Part shown: piece after piece, positions 1 through 8,751 of the stretch | Layout of the letters: each line of letters begins with the position of its first letter | Numbering within the stretch: the first letter of the stretch is position 1 | Origin: Gammaproteobacteria bacterium | GTDB taxonomy: Bacteria > Pseudomonadota > Gammaproteobacteria > Burkholderiales > Rhodocyclaceae | Length of the DNA stretch: 64,000 bases | Assembly: GCA_018824085.1 (NCBI GenBank) | Contig: JAHJHI010000034.1 | Span: forward strand, 1 to 64,000 | Direction: 5' to 3' | Translations under genes and position numbers: made by a program | The notes under the pieces: generated by a model | Database searches by the model: none | The model's input: only the letters and a program-made list of their open reading frames with translations | What the model was told of the DNA's origin: nothing

Positions 1-37
1 GTGCGGCTAACATCCGCTCATTGCGACGGAGGCGGAC

Positions 38-241
38 ATGCACACGACAGTCATCACGGTATGCGGTCTGGAGGGCGAGGACTGCATTCCGGACATCACC
101 AACATCATTCACGACCTGCCGGGCATCGACTCGGTGGAGGTGGCGCCCGAGACCGGCGCCGTCAGCGTCGAACACAGCCCGCTGGTCGGCGAGGTCGACA
201 TCCGGCAGGCACTCGAAAACGCGGGTTACGAAGTCCGCTAG
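38..241 (+). CDS. Small HMA-like (heavy-metal-associated fold) protein
   Basis: This 67-residue protein has the length and layout of a CopZ/HMA metal-binding domain: a first strand (ITVCGL), a helix ending DLPGIDSVEV and the closing ENAGYEV that HMA domains usually carry. The metal loop is altered. Aligned to GMTCxxC, the segment reads GLEGEDC, so the first cysteine is glycine (residue 13) and only Cys16 remains, with another Cys at 9. Classic two-cysteine Cu(I) binding is therefore doubtful. A CGGAGG ribosome site lies 5 bases before the ATG. Nothing can be said about its upstream neighbours because the window begins here. Family call is fair; function is unknown. Confidence 0.6.
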   Translation: MHTTVITVCGLEGEDCIPDITNIIHDLPGIDSVEVAPETGAVSVEHSPLVGEVDIRQALENAGYEVR

Positions 242-338
242 GCGCGCCGGGTCGGAGGGCAGGGCGGGCAAGTGCCCGTCCCGGTCCGTATCGATGCGGC
301 AGTGCACGATTGACAGCCGGAAACTCTGCGCCTAGATT

Positions 339-352
339 AAAACGAACGTTTG
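339..352. promoter_or_regulatory. PsrA-type operator
   Basis: The sequence AAAAC-GAAC-GTTTG differs at one base from the CAAAC-N4-GTTTG type of inverted repeat known for PsrA, the fatty-acid-sensing TetR repressor of Pseudomonas. It lies 25 bases before the ATG of a PsrA-like gene, a position suited to autorepression. The match is seen directly; binding is inferred. Confidence 0.55.
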
Positions 353-376
353 AACAAAACCGGAGCTCCTTCCCGC

Positions 377-1042
377 ATGGATGTCCGCCGCAACCACTAT
401 CCGGCAAATGAAACGCGCTCCCGCATTCTTGATGCGGCGCAGGCGCTGTTCGCCGTGAACGGATTCGAAGCGACGTCCACGCGCGCGATCACGACGACGG
501 CAGGCGTCAATCTGGCGGCTGTCAATTATCACTTCGGCTCCAAGGACGAGCTGGTGCAGGCGGTGCTGGCGCGTCACCTGCGACCGCTGAACGCGCAGCG
601 CGTCATGGCGCTCGACGCCGCAGAGGTGCTGGCGGGCGGCGCGCCGGTCAAGGCGCATTTCATCGTCGAGGCCTTCTTTCGCGGTTCACTCGAACTGGCG
701 GCGGCCAGCGATCAGGGCCGCGAATTCATGCGCCTGCTGGGGCGCACCTTCACCGAACCTTCGCCGGTGGTGCGCGAGTTTCTGGCGAACGAATATGCGG
801 AAGTGATCGGGCGTTACCGTACGGCGTTCTGCCGCGCGCTGCCGGCGGTGCCGGTGGAGGAAATCCTGTGGCGCCTGCACTTCATGCTGGGTGCCATGTC
901 GTACGCGGTGTCGGGGACGGATTCGCTGCAGGTGTTGACCGGTGTCGAAGTGGATGAGCCGGACGCGATGCAGCGCATGGCGCCACGCCTGATGAGCTTT
1001 CTGCTGGGCGGCCTGCGGGCGCCCCTGCCGGATGGCGATTGA
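377..1042 (+). CDS. psrA: PsrA-like TetR-family transcriptional regulator
   Basis: TetR repressor of 221 residues. The N-terminal helix-turn-helix covers about residues 10-60 and holds the segment AGVNLAAVNYHFGSKDELV, very close to the PsrA family that controls beta-oxidation in response to long-chain acyl ligands. The C-terminal part is the all-helical ligand and dimer domain. The ATG at 377 is chosen over an upstream in-frame TTG at 350 because GGAG lies 11 bases before it and the TTG would fall inside the operator-like repeat at 339-352. It is followed on the same strand by fadE and the rest of the fatty-acid locus, which it probably represses. PsrA is the best guess; another acyl-CoA-responsive TetR protein is possible. 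Confidence 0.8.
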   Translation: MDVRRNHYPANETRSRILDAAQALFAVNGFEATSTRAITTTAGVNLAAVNYHFGSKDELVQAVLARHLRPLNAQRVMALDAAEVLAGGAPVKAHFIVEAFFRGSLELAAASDQGREFMRLLGRTFTEPSPVVREFLANEYAEVIGRYRTAFCRALPAVPVEEILWRLHFMLGAMSYAVSGTDSLQVLTGVEVDEPDAMQRMAPRLMSFLLGGLRAPLPDGD

Positions 1043-1043
1043 A

Positions 1044-1057
1044 GGGGCATATGCCCC
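1044..1057. repeat. 14-bp perfect palindrome between psrA and fadE
   Basis: GGGGCATATGCCCC begins two bases after the regulator stop codon. As RNA it could form a 5-bp stem with an ATAT loop; as DNA it could be an operator. There is no T-tract, so a terminator is unlikely. Function unknown. Confidence 0.4.
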
Positions 1058-1131
1058 GGAATATGGAACTAGACTGTGAGCGAGGCGCAGACGCCCGCAT
1101 TGCAGCGGCATGACAGGACAAGGAGACTCAC

Positions 1132-3612
1132 ATGACGTGGATGCTGATTCTGCTGTTGCCGATCGGATTTCTGGTGCTGGCCTACGTGCGCGCACCGCTG
1201 TGGTTCTGCACCGCCGCGCTGGCCGCGTGGCTGGCCGGTGCCAGCGTGCATTACGGCTGGCCTGTCGCCGCCGATGTCGTGCTTGCGCTGCTGTTCGGCG
1301 TGCCGGCGCTGCTGCTGAATCTGCCGGTGCTCAGGCGCAGCGTGCTGTCCCGCCCGCTGCTCGCGCTCTATCGCGGCATATTGCCGCCGATGTCGGAAAC
1401 CGAGCGTGTCGCGCTCGAAGCGGGCACCGTGTGGTGGGAGGGCGAACTGTTTCGCGGCCACCCGGACTGGAAAATGCTGAATGACTATCCGCAGCCGCAG
1501 CTCAGCGCGGAGGAGCAGGCCTTCCTCGACGACGAGGTGGAGCAGCTGTGCCGGCTGTCGGACGACTGGCGCATATCGCACGAACTGAAGGACCTGCCGC
1601 CCGAGGCCTGGCAGTACATCAAGGACAAGGGCTTCCTCGGCCTCATCATCCCGAAGAAGTACGGCGGCAAGCAGTTCTCGGCGTGGGCGCATTCGCAGAT
1701 CGTCACCAAGCTGTCGACGCGCTGTTCGGCGTCCGCCGTGACGGTGATGGTGCCCAACTCCCTCGGCCCGGCGGAGCTGCTGCTGCACTACGGCACCGAG
1801 GAGCAGAAAGCCCACTACCTGCCGCGCCTGGCGCAGGGGCTGGAAATTCCGTGCTTCGCGCTGACCAGCCCGCAAGCCGGCTCGGACGCCGCGTCCATCC
1901 CGGACTTCGGCGTCGTCTGCCGTGGCGAGCACGAGGGGCGCGAGGTGCTCGGCATGCGCGTGACCTGGGACAAGCGCTACATCACGCTCGGTCCGGTCGC
2001 GACACTGCTCGGCCTCGCGTTCCGCCTGTACGACCCGGATCACCTGCTGGGAGACACCGAAGACATCGGCATCACGTGCGCACTGATTCCGACCGCTCAT
2101 CCCGGCGTGCAGATCGGGCGCCGCCACTTCCCGCTGAACGCGGCTTTCCAGAACGGCCCGAACTGGGGACGGGACGTGTTCATGCCGCTGGAGTGGATCA
2201 TCGGCGGCCCGGCGATGGCGGGGCAAGGCTGGCGCATGCTGATGGAGTGCCTCGCGGCCGGCCGCTCGATCTCGCTGCCCGCGTCCAACACCGGCATGGC
2301 CAAGCTGACCGCGCGTGCGGTCGGCGGCTATGCCCGTGTGCGCAGCCAGTTCAAGACCGCGATCGGCCGCTTCGAGGGCATCCAGGAGCCGCTGGCCCGC
2401 ATCGGCGGGCATCTTTACATGATGGACGCCGCGCGCCGCATGACGGCGGGCGCGATCGACCAGGGCGAGAAGCCGTCGGTGGTGTCGGCCATCGTGAAGT
2501 ACCACATCACGGAACGTGCGCGCCAGGTGGTCAATGACGGCATGGACATCCTCGGAGGCAAGGGCATCTGCCTCGGCCCGTCGAACTTCCTCGGCCGTGC
2601 CTACCAGCAGATTCCGATCGGCATCACCGTCGAGGGCGCGAACATCCTGACGCGCAGCCTCATCATCTTCGGTCAGGGCGCCATTCGCTGCCACCCCTAC
2701 GTGCTGCGCGAAATGCGTGCGGCGCTGGCGCCGGACACGCCGCAGGCGCTGCGCGACTTCGACGACGCGCTGTCCGGTCACATCGGCTACACCATCAGCA
2801 ACGCCGTGCGCGCGCTGGTGACCGGCATCACCGGGTCGCACTGGGTGGGCGTGCAGGCCGACGTCGCACCCGAGACGCGCCGCTATTACCAGCAGCTCAC
2901 GCGCTTCTCGACGGCGTTCGCCTTCCTCGCCGACGCGGCGATGCTGACCATGGGCGGTGACCTCAAGCGCAAGGAAAAGCTGTCGGCGCGCCTCGGCGAC
3001 ATCCTGTCGCTGATGTATCTGTGTTCCGCCACGCTGCGGCGCTATGAGGCCGAAGGTCGGCAGGCGGCCGACGCGCCGCTGATGCACTGGGCGATGTGGG
3101 ACGCGATGTTCCATGCGCAGACCGCGTTCGAAGGCGTCATGTCGAACTTCCCGAACCGCGCGGTCGGCATGCTGCTGCGCCGCCTGATCTTCCCGCTCGG
3201 GCGGCCCTACGTCGTGGCGCCGGACACGCTCGGCGCTGCTGTCGCGGATCTGCTGATCGCGCCGTCGGAGACGCGTGACCGGCTGACGGCCGGCATGTAT
3301 GTGCCCTCGGACGAGCACGACGCCGTCGGCGCGATCGAACATGCGCTCGTCGCCACGGTCGCGGCGGAATCGATCGAGGCGCGCGTGCGCGCCGCACAGA
3401 AGCGTGGCGACATCACCGTGCGCGGAGCGGGCGCGATGCAGGCCGCACTCGACGCCGGCATCATCGATGCCACCGAATTCGCGCAGCTGTCGCGCCGCGA
3501 CATCCTGCGCGACCGCGTGGTGAAGGTCGATGACTTCCCGCAGGACTTCGGCGCCGACGTGGTGCCCGCGACGCCTGCCGAAGCGCGCAACGTCACCGTG
3601 CTGGCCGCATAA
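1132..3612 (+). CDS. fadE: Acyl-CoA dehydrogenase FadE
   Basis: FAD-dependent acyl-CoA dehydrogenase of 826 residues that performs the first step of fatty acid beta-oxidation, forming trans-2-enoyl-CoA and passing electrons to ETF. The length matches the long FadE class (about 815 residues). Residues 1-70 are strongly hydrophobic with two or more membrane segments, as in FadE. The dehydrogenase core starts near residue 125 (WRISHELKDLPPEAW) and contains the family motifs FALTSPQAGSDA near 243 and EGANILTRSLIIFGQG near 503. A long C-terminal helical extension (DUF1974-like) follows. AAGGAG lies 6 bases before the ATG. The thiolase gene starts 3 bases after the stop, so the two are almost certainly co-transcribed. 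Confidence 0.93.
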   Translation: MTWMLILLLPIGFLVLAYVRAPLWFCTAALAAWLAGASVHYGWPVAADVVLALLFGVPALLLNLPVLRRSVLSRPLLALYRGILPPMSETERVALEAGTVWWEGELFRGHPDWKMLNDYPQPQLSAEEQAFLDDEVEQLCRLSDDWRISHELKDLPPEAWQYIKDKGFLGLIIPKKYGGKQFSAWAHSQIVTKLSTRCSASAVTVMVPNSLGPAELLLHYGTEEQKAHYLPRLAQGLEIPCFALTSPQAGSDAASIPDFGVVCRGEHEGREVLGMRVTWDKRYITLGPVATLLGLAFRLYDPDHLLGDTEDIGITCALIPTAHPGVQIGRRHFPLNAAFQNGPNWGRDVFMPLEWIIGGPAMAGQGWRMLMECLAAGRSISLPASNTGMAKLTARAVGGYARVRSQFKTAIGRFEGIQEPLARIGGHLYMMDAARRMTAGAIDQGEKPSVVSAIVKYHITERARQVVNDGMDILGGKGICLGPSNFLGRAYQQIPIGITVEGANILTRSLIIFGQGAIRCHPYVLREMRAALAPDTPQALRDFDDALSGHIGYTISNAVRALVTGITGSHWVGVQADVAPETRRYYQQLTRFSTAFAFLADAAMLTMGGDLKRKEKLSARLGDILSLMYLCSATLRRYEAEGRQAADAPLMHWAMWDAMFHAQTAFEGVMSNFPNRAVGMLLRRLIFPLGRPYVVAPDTLGAAVADLLIAPSETRDRLTAGMYVPSDEHDAVGAIEHALVATVAAESIEARVRAAQKRGDITVRGAGAMQAALDAGIIDATEFAQLSRRDILRDRVVKVDDFPQDFGADVVPATPAEARNVTVLAA

Positions 3613-3615
3613 GAC

Positions 3616-4911
3616 ATGCCGGTGCCGACGACACTGCCCGACGTGTATGTGGTGGATGGCGCGCGCACGCCCTTCCTGAAGTCGCGCAATGCGCCCGGCC
3701 CGTTCGCTGCCGCGGATCTCGCGGTGGCCGCAGGCAATGCGCTGCTGTCGCGCCAGCCCTTCCGCGCCGACCAGCTGGATGAAGTCATCCTCGGCTGCGC
3801 GGCTGCGTCGGCGGATGAAGCCAATATAGGCCGCATCGCGGCGCTGCGCATGGGCTGCGGTGACCGCGTGCCGGGCTGGACGGTGATGCGCAACTGCGCC
3901 AGCGGCATGCAGGCGCTCGACTCCGCCATGGCCAACATCCGGCTCGGTCGCGCCGACCTCGTGCTGGCCGGCGGCACGGACGCGCTGTCGCGCGCCCACC
4001 TGCTGTTTTCCGACGCGATGGTGCGCTGGCTGTCGCAGTGGTACGCCGCGAAGTCGGTCGGCGCGCGGGCCCGGCTGCTGACCCGTTTCCGCCCGGCGAT
4101 GCTGGCGCCGGTCATCGGCCTCATCAAGGGGCTGACCGATCCGGTGATCGGCCTGAACATGGGACAGACGGCCGAGAACCTCGCAACGCGCTTCGGCATC
4201 AGCCGCACGCAGATGGATTTTTACGCGATGCGTTCGCATCAGCGTGCGGCCGCCGGCGTGGACGGCGGTCACTGCACGGAGATCGTGCCGCTGACCGGCG
4301 GCGACGGGCGGCTGTACACCGCAGACGACGGCATCCGGCTCGACTCGTCGGTGCCGCGTCTGGCCAAGCTGCGCCCGGTGTTCGACCGGCGCCACGGCAA
4401 CATCACGGCCGGCAACAGCTCGCAGGTGACGGACGGCGCGAGCTGGCTGCTGCTCGCGTCGAAACGCGCGGTCGAGCAGCACGGGCTGGTACCGCTCGGG
4501 CGCATCGTCGACAGCCAGTGGGCCGCGCTCGATCCGGCGCAGATGGGGCTCGGGCCGGTGCACGCCGCGACGCCGCTGCTGCAGCGCCACGGCCTTGGCC
4601 TCGATGATCTCGACGCATGGGAGATCAACGAAGCGTTCGCGGCCCAGGTGATCGCCTGCATCGAGGCGTGGAAGAGCGACGACTACTGTCGCGACGAACT
4701 CGGCCTTGCCGGCGCGCTCGGCACGCTGGACGAGAGCCGGCTCAATGTCGATGGCGGCGCCATCGCACTCGGCCACCCGGTCGGCGCCAGCGGTGCGCGC
4801 ATCGTGCTGCATCTGTTGCAGGTGCTGCGCAGGCGCGGTGGCGGACGCGGCATCGCGGCCATCTGCATCGGTGGCGGTCAGGGCGGAGCGATGCTGGTGG
4901 AGACCGCATGA
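3616..4911 (+). CDS. Acetyl-CoA acyltransferase (thiolase, FadI-like)
   Basis: Thiolase of 431 residues that cleaves 3-ketoacyl-CoA with CoA to give acetyl-CoA and a shortened acyl-CoA. The nucleophile Cys94 lies in MRNCASGMQA. The catalytic His is in GHPVGASGAR near residue 387, and the second Cys in CIGGGQGG near 417. Its length and an inserted loop at about residues 125-180 resemble FadI (436 residues) more than the 390-residue FadA. It sits 3 bases after fadE and overlaps the next gene by 4 bases (ATGA), as expected for a thiolase/hydratase-dehydrogenase complex. Substrate chain length cannot be read from the sequence. Confidence 0.88.
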   Translation: MPVPTTLPDVYVVDGARTPFLKSRNAPGPFAAADLAVAAGNALLSRQPFRADQLDEVILGCAAASADEANIGRIAALRMGCGDRVPGWTVMRNCASGMQALDSAMANIRLGRADLVLAGGTDALSRAHLLFSDAMVRWLSQWYAAKSVGARARLLTRFRPAMLAPVIGLIKGLTDPVIGLNMGQTAENLATRFGISRTQMDFYAMRSHQRAAAGVDGGHCTEIVPLTGGDGRLYTADDGIRLDSSVPRLAKLRPVFDRRHGNITAGNSSQVTDGASWLLLASKRAVEQHGLVPLGRIVDSQWAALDPAQMGLGPVHAATPLLQRHGLGLDDLDAWEINEAFAAQVIACIEAWKSDDYCRDELGLAGALGTLDESRLNVDGGAIALGHPVGASGARIVLHLLQVLRRRGGGRGIAAICIGGGQGGAMLVETA

Positions 4912-6854
4912 CGACATCCCTGCGGCACTGGCGGCTGGCGCGCGACGCCGACGGCCTGGCCTGGCTCACCTTCGATCGAGCCGACGAGCGCGTGAACACG
5001 CTGTCGGCCGACGCCATGCGCGAACTCGGTGCCGTGCTGGACGCGCTCGACGCCGAGCCACCGCGCGGGCTGGTCATCGAGTCCGGCAAGTCGGGCGGCT
5101 TCATCGCAGGTGCCGACATCGCCGAGTTTGGCCGGGTCAGCGGCGCGGACGGTGCGCGCCTGCTGGTTGCGCGTGGCTGGGACCTGTTCAACCGGCTGGC
5201 CGCCGTGCCCTGGCCGACCTGCGCGCTGGTGCGCGGCTTCTGCGTTGGCGGCGGCACCGAACTGGCGCTGGCCTGCCGCTTCATCGTCGCTGTCGACGAG
5301 CCCGGCACGCGCTTTTCCCTGCCCGAAGTGATGCTGGGCATCGTGCCCGGCTGGGGCGGCATGCTGCGTCTGCCGGCCCGCATCGGTGCGCCGGCCGCGC
5401 TCGACATGATGCTGACCGGGCGGGCGCTGGACGTGCGCCGGGCGCGCAAGCTCGGCCTGGTCGACGACGTTGCACCGGCGCGCCTGATGCGCGAGCACGC
5501 GCGTGCCCGGGTGCTGTCGGATGCGCCGCGTCGCGCGCTGCCTTTCATGCAGCGTCTGACGCTCGGCCCGCTGCGTGGCACCGTCGCCAAAAAGGCGATG
5601 CAGGGCGTCGCGAAACGAGTCAGCCGCGAGCACTATCCGGCGCCTTTCGCCATCATCGAAATCTGGCGCGATTTCGCCGGCAACGCGCTCGCGGTGCCGG
5701 ACGCCAATCCGGCGTCGATGGCGGCGCTGGTGCGCCATCCGACGACCGCCAGCCTGCAGCGCGTCTATCACCTGCGCGAGCGCCTGCGCGGCTTCGGCAA
5801 GCCGGAAGGCCTGGCGCCTCCACCGGTGCGGCGCGTGCATGTGATCGGCGCCGGTGTCATGGGGGGCGACATCGCCGCCTGGTGCGCGCTGCGCGGTCTG
5901 CACGTCACGCTTCAGGACAACGGGGTCGAGCGCATCGCGCCGGCCATGGCACGCGCGGCGCAGGCCTTCACGCGCAAGTTCCGCGGGGATCGCGTGGCCG
6001 TGCGCAACGCGCTCGACCGTCTGGTGCCTGACCCGCTCGGCGCCGGCGTGGCGGGTGCAGACGTCATCATTGAAGCCATCCACGAGGACCTGGACGCCAA
6101 GCAGCATTTGCTGCGCGATGTCGAAAAGCGCGCGAAGCCGGATGCGCTGCTGGCGAGCAACACCTCCAGCCTGCGCATCGAGGACATCGCGCGCGGCCTG
6201 CACGAGCCGCGCCGCCTCGTCGGCATTCATTTCTTCAATCCGGTGGCGCGCATGCCGCTGGTCGAAGTGGTGCGCGGCGTGGACAGCGCCGACGCCGCGG
6301 TACGGCGCGCCGCCGCATTCGTGGCATCGCTCGACAAGCTGCCGCTGCCGGTGGCCAGCAGCCCGGGGTTTCTGGTGAATGCCGTGCTCGGCCCCTACAT
6401 GCTCGAAGCAATGAAGTGCGTCGACGAGGGGCTCTCGCCGGATGTCGTCGATCGCGCGGCGCTCGACTTCGGCATGGCGATGGGACCGATCGAGCTGGCC
6501 GATACGGTCGGGCTGGACATCGCGATGGCGGCCGGCGCACGGCTGACCGGCGCTGCAGCGGCGCCCGCCTGCCTGAGCCGGCGCGTGGAGGCCGGGCAGC
6601 TCGGTCGCAAGAGCGGCCGCGGATTCTATGAGTGGCGCAAGGGAAAGCCGGTGCGCGGCGCACCGCAGCAGGTGCCCGCCGGCCTGGCCGACCGGCTGAT
6701 CGCGCCACTGATATCGGCGACCCGCCGCTGCGTCGAACAGGGTGTGGTGGCCGACGCGGACCTGGCCGATGCCGGCCTGATTTTCGGGGCCGGTTTTGCG
6801 CCCTGCCGCGGCGGCCCCTTGCACTATGATGGGCAGCCTCCGAAGCACGATTGA
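4908..6854 (+). CDS. Enoyl-CoA hydratase / 3-hydroxyacyl-CoA dehydrogenase, FadJ-like
   Basis: Two-domain enzyme of 648 residues catalysing hydration of enoyl-CoA and NAD-dependent oxidation of 3-hydroxyacyl-CoA. The N-terminal crotonase domain shows GGFIAGADI (oxyanion hole) and the two acids Glu118 (GGGTELALACRF) and Glu140 (SLPEVMLGIVPGWGG). The dehydrogenase domain begins at the Rossmann motif VIGAGVMGG (about 312-320) and carries HFFNPVARMPLVE with the catalytic His. It is shorter than FadB/FadJ (714-729) because the second C-terminal dehydrogenase repeat is reduced. The ATG overlaps the thiolase TGA, so translation is coupled. It is probably the alpha subunit of a complex with that thiolase. 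Confidence 0.88.
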   Translation: MTTSLRHWRLARDADGLAWLTFDRADERVNTLSADAMRELGAVLDALDAEPPRGLVIESGKSGGFIAGADIAEFGRVSGADGARLLVARGWDLFNRLAAVPWPTCALVRGFCVGGGTELALACRFIVAVDEPGTRFSLPEVMLGIVPGWGGMLRLPARIGAPAALDMMLTGRALDVRRARKLGLVDDVAPARLMREHARARVLSDAPRRALPFMQRLTLGPLRGTVAKKAMQGVAKRVSREHYPAPFAIIEIWRDFAGNALAVPDANPASMAALVRHPTTASLQRVYHLRERLRGFGKPEGLAPPPVRRVHVIGAGVMGGDIAAWCALRGLHVTLQDNGVERIAPAMARAAQAFTRKFRGDRVAVRNALDRLVPDPLGAGVAGADVIIEAIHEDLDAKQHLLRDVEKRAKPDALLASNTSSLRIEDIARGLHEPRRLVGIHFFNPVARMPLVEVVRGVDSADAAVRRAAAFVASLDKLPLPVASSPGFLVNAVLGPYMLEAMKCVDEGLSPDVVDRAALDFGMAMGPIELADTVGLDIAMAAGARLTGAAAAPACLSRRVEAGQLGRKSGRGFYEWRKGKPVRGAPQQVPAGLADRLIAPLISATRRCVEQGVVADADLADAGLIFGAGFAPCRGGPLHYDGQPPKHD

Positions 6855-6898
6855 CGACGAAGATTGACCACCGGATTGACGAGAGCCAAGCACGAATC

Positions 6899-7300
6899 AT
6901 GACGACCGATACACACGATACGACCCTTCCCGACGAACAACCCGCGCTGCGCCTGCTGCCGATGCCGCGCGACCTGAATGCTGCCGGCGACATTTTCGGC
7001 GGCTGGGTGATGTCCCAGGTCGACGTTGCCGGCTCCATCGCGGCAATGCGGCGCACCCGCTGCCGGGTGGTAACCGTCGCCGTCAATTCATTCGTCTTCC
7101 TGCAACCGATCACGACGCAATATCTCGTGTCCTTCTACGCACGGGTGTCCAGGGTCGGCAACTCGTCGATCACCGTCGATGTCGAGGTGTATGCGGAAAC
7201 CGGCTATGAAAGCGTGCGCGTGCTGAAGGTGGCGGAGGCGGCGTTAACCTATGTGGCCGTGTCGGAAGACGGGGCGAAGCGGCGTATTGCTCCGGAGTGA
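6899..7300 (+). CDS. Acyl-CoA thioesterase, YciA-type hotdog fold
   Basis: Hotdog-fold thioesterase of 133 residues that hydrolyses acyl-CoA to free fatty acid and CoA. The motif LNAAGDIFGGWVMSQVDVAG at residues 27-46 is the YciA/BACH signature and contains the catalytic Asp region. The start at 6899 gives the usual YciA length; an in-frame TTG at 6851 would add 16 residues and lies against the preceding stop, so a longer form cannot be excluded. In a beta-oxidation cluster it may relieve CoA trapping when acyl-CoA accumulates. Confidence 0.85.
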   Translation: MTTDTHDTTLPDEQPALRLLPMPRDLNAAGDIFGGWVMSQVDVAGSIAAMRRTRCRVVTVAVNSFVFLQPITTQYLVSFYARVSRVGNSSITVDVEVYAETGYESVRVLKVAEAALTYVAVSEDGAKRRIAPE

Positions 7301-7357
7301 GCGGAGCGGGATCATGCAGGATTGATGCGTCGGTCATGACGTGTCGATGACGAAGCG

Positions 7358-7367
7358 GTATCGATAC
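7358..7367. repeat. 10-bp palindrome before the fadL-like gene
   Basis: GTATCGATAC is a perfect palindrome 17 bases before the ATG of the outer membrane transporter gene. It overlaps the 5' leader, so it may be an operator. No PsrA-type CAAAC-N4-GTTTG site was seen in this spacer. Confidence 0.25.
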
Positions 7368-7384
7368 AGACTGGAGGAGATGTC

Positions 7385-8692
7385 ATGAACGGAATATCTG
7401 AACGCCGTACGCACGGTGTTGCATTCAAGGTGCTCGCGGCGCTTGTCGGCGCCATGGGCACGACTGCGGCAAACGCCGCCGCCTTCCAGTTGCTGGAAGG
7501 CAATGCGAGCGGCCTGGGCAATGCCTACGCCGGTTCCGCGGCCGTGGCCGAGGACGCCAGCACGGTGTTCTTCAACCCGGCCGGCATGACGCTGCTGCCG
7601 GGACGCAACGTGGCGTTTTCCGTGGATCTGGTGCGGCCGCAGGCGGAGTTTTCCAACGGCGGCACGACCGGACCCGGCGGCGCGCCGGGGGTGGGTGGCA
7701 ACGGCGGCGATGCCGGCGACTGGGCTGCCGTCCCGGCTGGCTACATGACATGGCAGGTCACGGACCGGGTGACGCTCGGTCTGGGCCTTGGCGCGCCTTT
7801 CGGCCTGAAGACCGAGTACCCGAAGAGCTGGGTCGGGCGCTTTCATGCGGCGAAGTCCGAGATCAAGACGATCAATATCAATCCGGCGATCGCGTTCAAG
7901 GTCAACGAAAGCTGGTCGCTGGGTTTCGGCGTGAATTTCCAGCGCATCGATGCGGACCTGACGAAGGTGGCGACTGCGGGCGGTGGTTCGGAACTGCTTG
8001 GACGCATTGAAGGCGACGACACGGCATGGGGATGGAACATAGGCGCGATGTATCAGTTGTCGCCATCGACCCGACTCGGTCTGGCGTATCGGTCGAAGAT
8101 GGATTACGAGCTCGAAGGCACGTCCAGGTTCTCGGCCTTGAATGCGGCAGGCAGCGCTGTGCTGGCCGGAGTCACCGCCGCGCGCGGCGGTGACGTGACG
8201 GCGGATGTCGAACTGCCCGACACCGCCACCTTCAGCATCCATCAGAAGCTCTCGGATCGCTGGACCATGCTCGGCGACGTCAGCTGGACCGGCTGGTCGT
8301 CGCTGCAGGAACTTCGTATCAATCGCACGGACGGAGTCAATGTCACGACAGAGGAGCTGCGCTGGCGTGACACCTGGCGCGTCGCGTTCGGCGGTACGTA
8401 TGCGTACACCGACGCCGTCAATCTGAAATTCGGTGTCGCGTGGGACCAGACGCCGGTGCGTGACGCGACGCGCCTGCCGCGCGTGCCCGATGAAGATCGT
8501 ATCTGGCTGACGCTGGGCGTGCAGTGGAAGCCGAGCGCGGATTCGGCGGTGGATGTCGGTTACGCGCACATCTTCGTGAAGGACGCGAAGGTTAACAATG
8601 GCGGTGCGACGCCCCTTGCCACGGGCACGCTGGTCGGCGAATACGAGAACGCCGTCGACATTCTCGGCGTGCAGTACTCGACACGTTTCTGA
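7385..8692 (+). CDS. Outer membrane fatty-acid transporter, FadL/OmpP1/TodX family
   Basis: Beta-barrel protein of 435 residues for uptake of long-chain fatty acids or other hydrophobic compounds across the outer membrane. A signal peptide ends near TAANA (about residue 31). The mature N-terminus AAFQLLEGNASGLGNAYAGS, followed by the NPAGM motif at about 61-65, is the FadL hatch region. Alternating strands follow and the chain ends in an aromatic residue (STRF), the signal for outer membrane insertion. GGAGG lies about 7 bases before the ATG. Placement between two sets of beta-oxidation enzymes supports fatty acids as the substrate; aromatic hydrocarbons are handled by relatives. Confidence 0.88.
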   Translation: MNGISERRTHGVAFKVLAALVGAMGTTAANAAAFQLLEGNASGLGNAYAGSAAVAEDASTVFFNPAGMTLLPGRNVAFSVDLVRPQAEFSNGGTTGPGGAPGVGGNGGDAGDWAAVPAGYMTWQVTDRVTLGLGLGAPFGLKTEYPKSWVGRFHAAKSEIKTININPAIAFKVNESWSLGFGVNFQRIDADLTKVATAGGGSELLGRIEGDDTAWGWNIGAMYQLSPSTRLGLAYRSKMDYELEGTSRFSALNAAGSAVLAGVTAARGGDVTADVELPDTATFSIHQKLSDRWTMLGDVSWTGWSSLQELRINRTDGVNVTTEELRWRDTWRVAFGGTYAYTDAVNLKFGVAWDQTPVRDATRLPRVPDEDRIWLTLGVQWKPSADSAVDVGYAHIFVKDAKVNNGGATPLATGTLVGEYENAVDILGVQYSTRF

Positions 8693-8700
8693 GCCTCACC

Positions 8701-8729
8701 CGGTCCGGTCGCCACGTGTGACCGGACCG
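8701..8729 (+). repeat. 10-bp inverted repeat / RNA hairpin before the second oxidation set
   Basis: CGGTCCGGTC and GACCGGACCG form a perfect 10-bp stem with a 9-base loop, 8 bases after the fadL-like stop. The ribosome site of the next gene (GGGAG, 8739-8743) lies just beyond it. There is no U-tract. It may be a partial terminator, an mRNA-stability element or an operator. Confidence 0.5.
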
Positions 8730-8751
8730 CCTCACTCCGGGAGTCCGCATC

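Noticed and set aside
1069-4917. A 1282-codon open frame on the minus strand opposite fadE and the thiolase
   Set aside because: It mirrors two unmistakable plus-strand genes, has the Arg/His-rich composition of a GC-driven shadow frame, and shows no family features.
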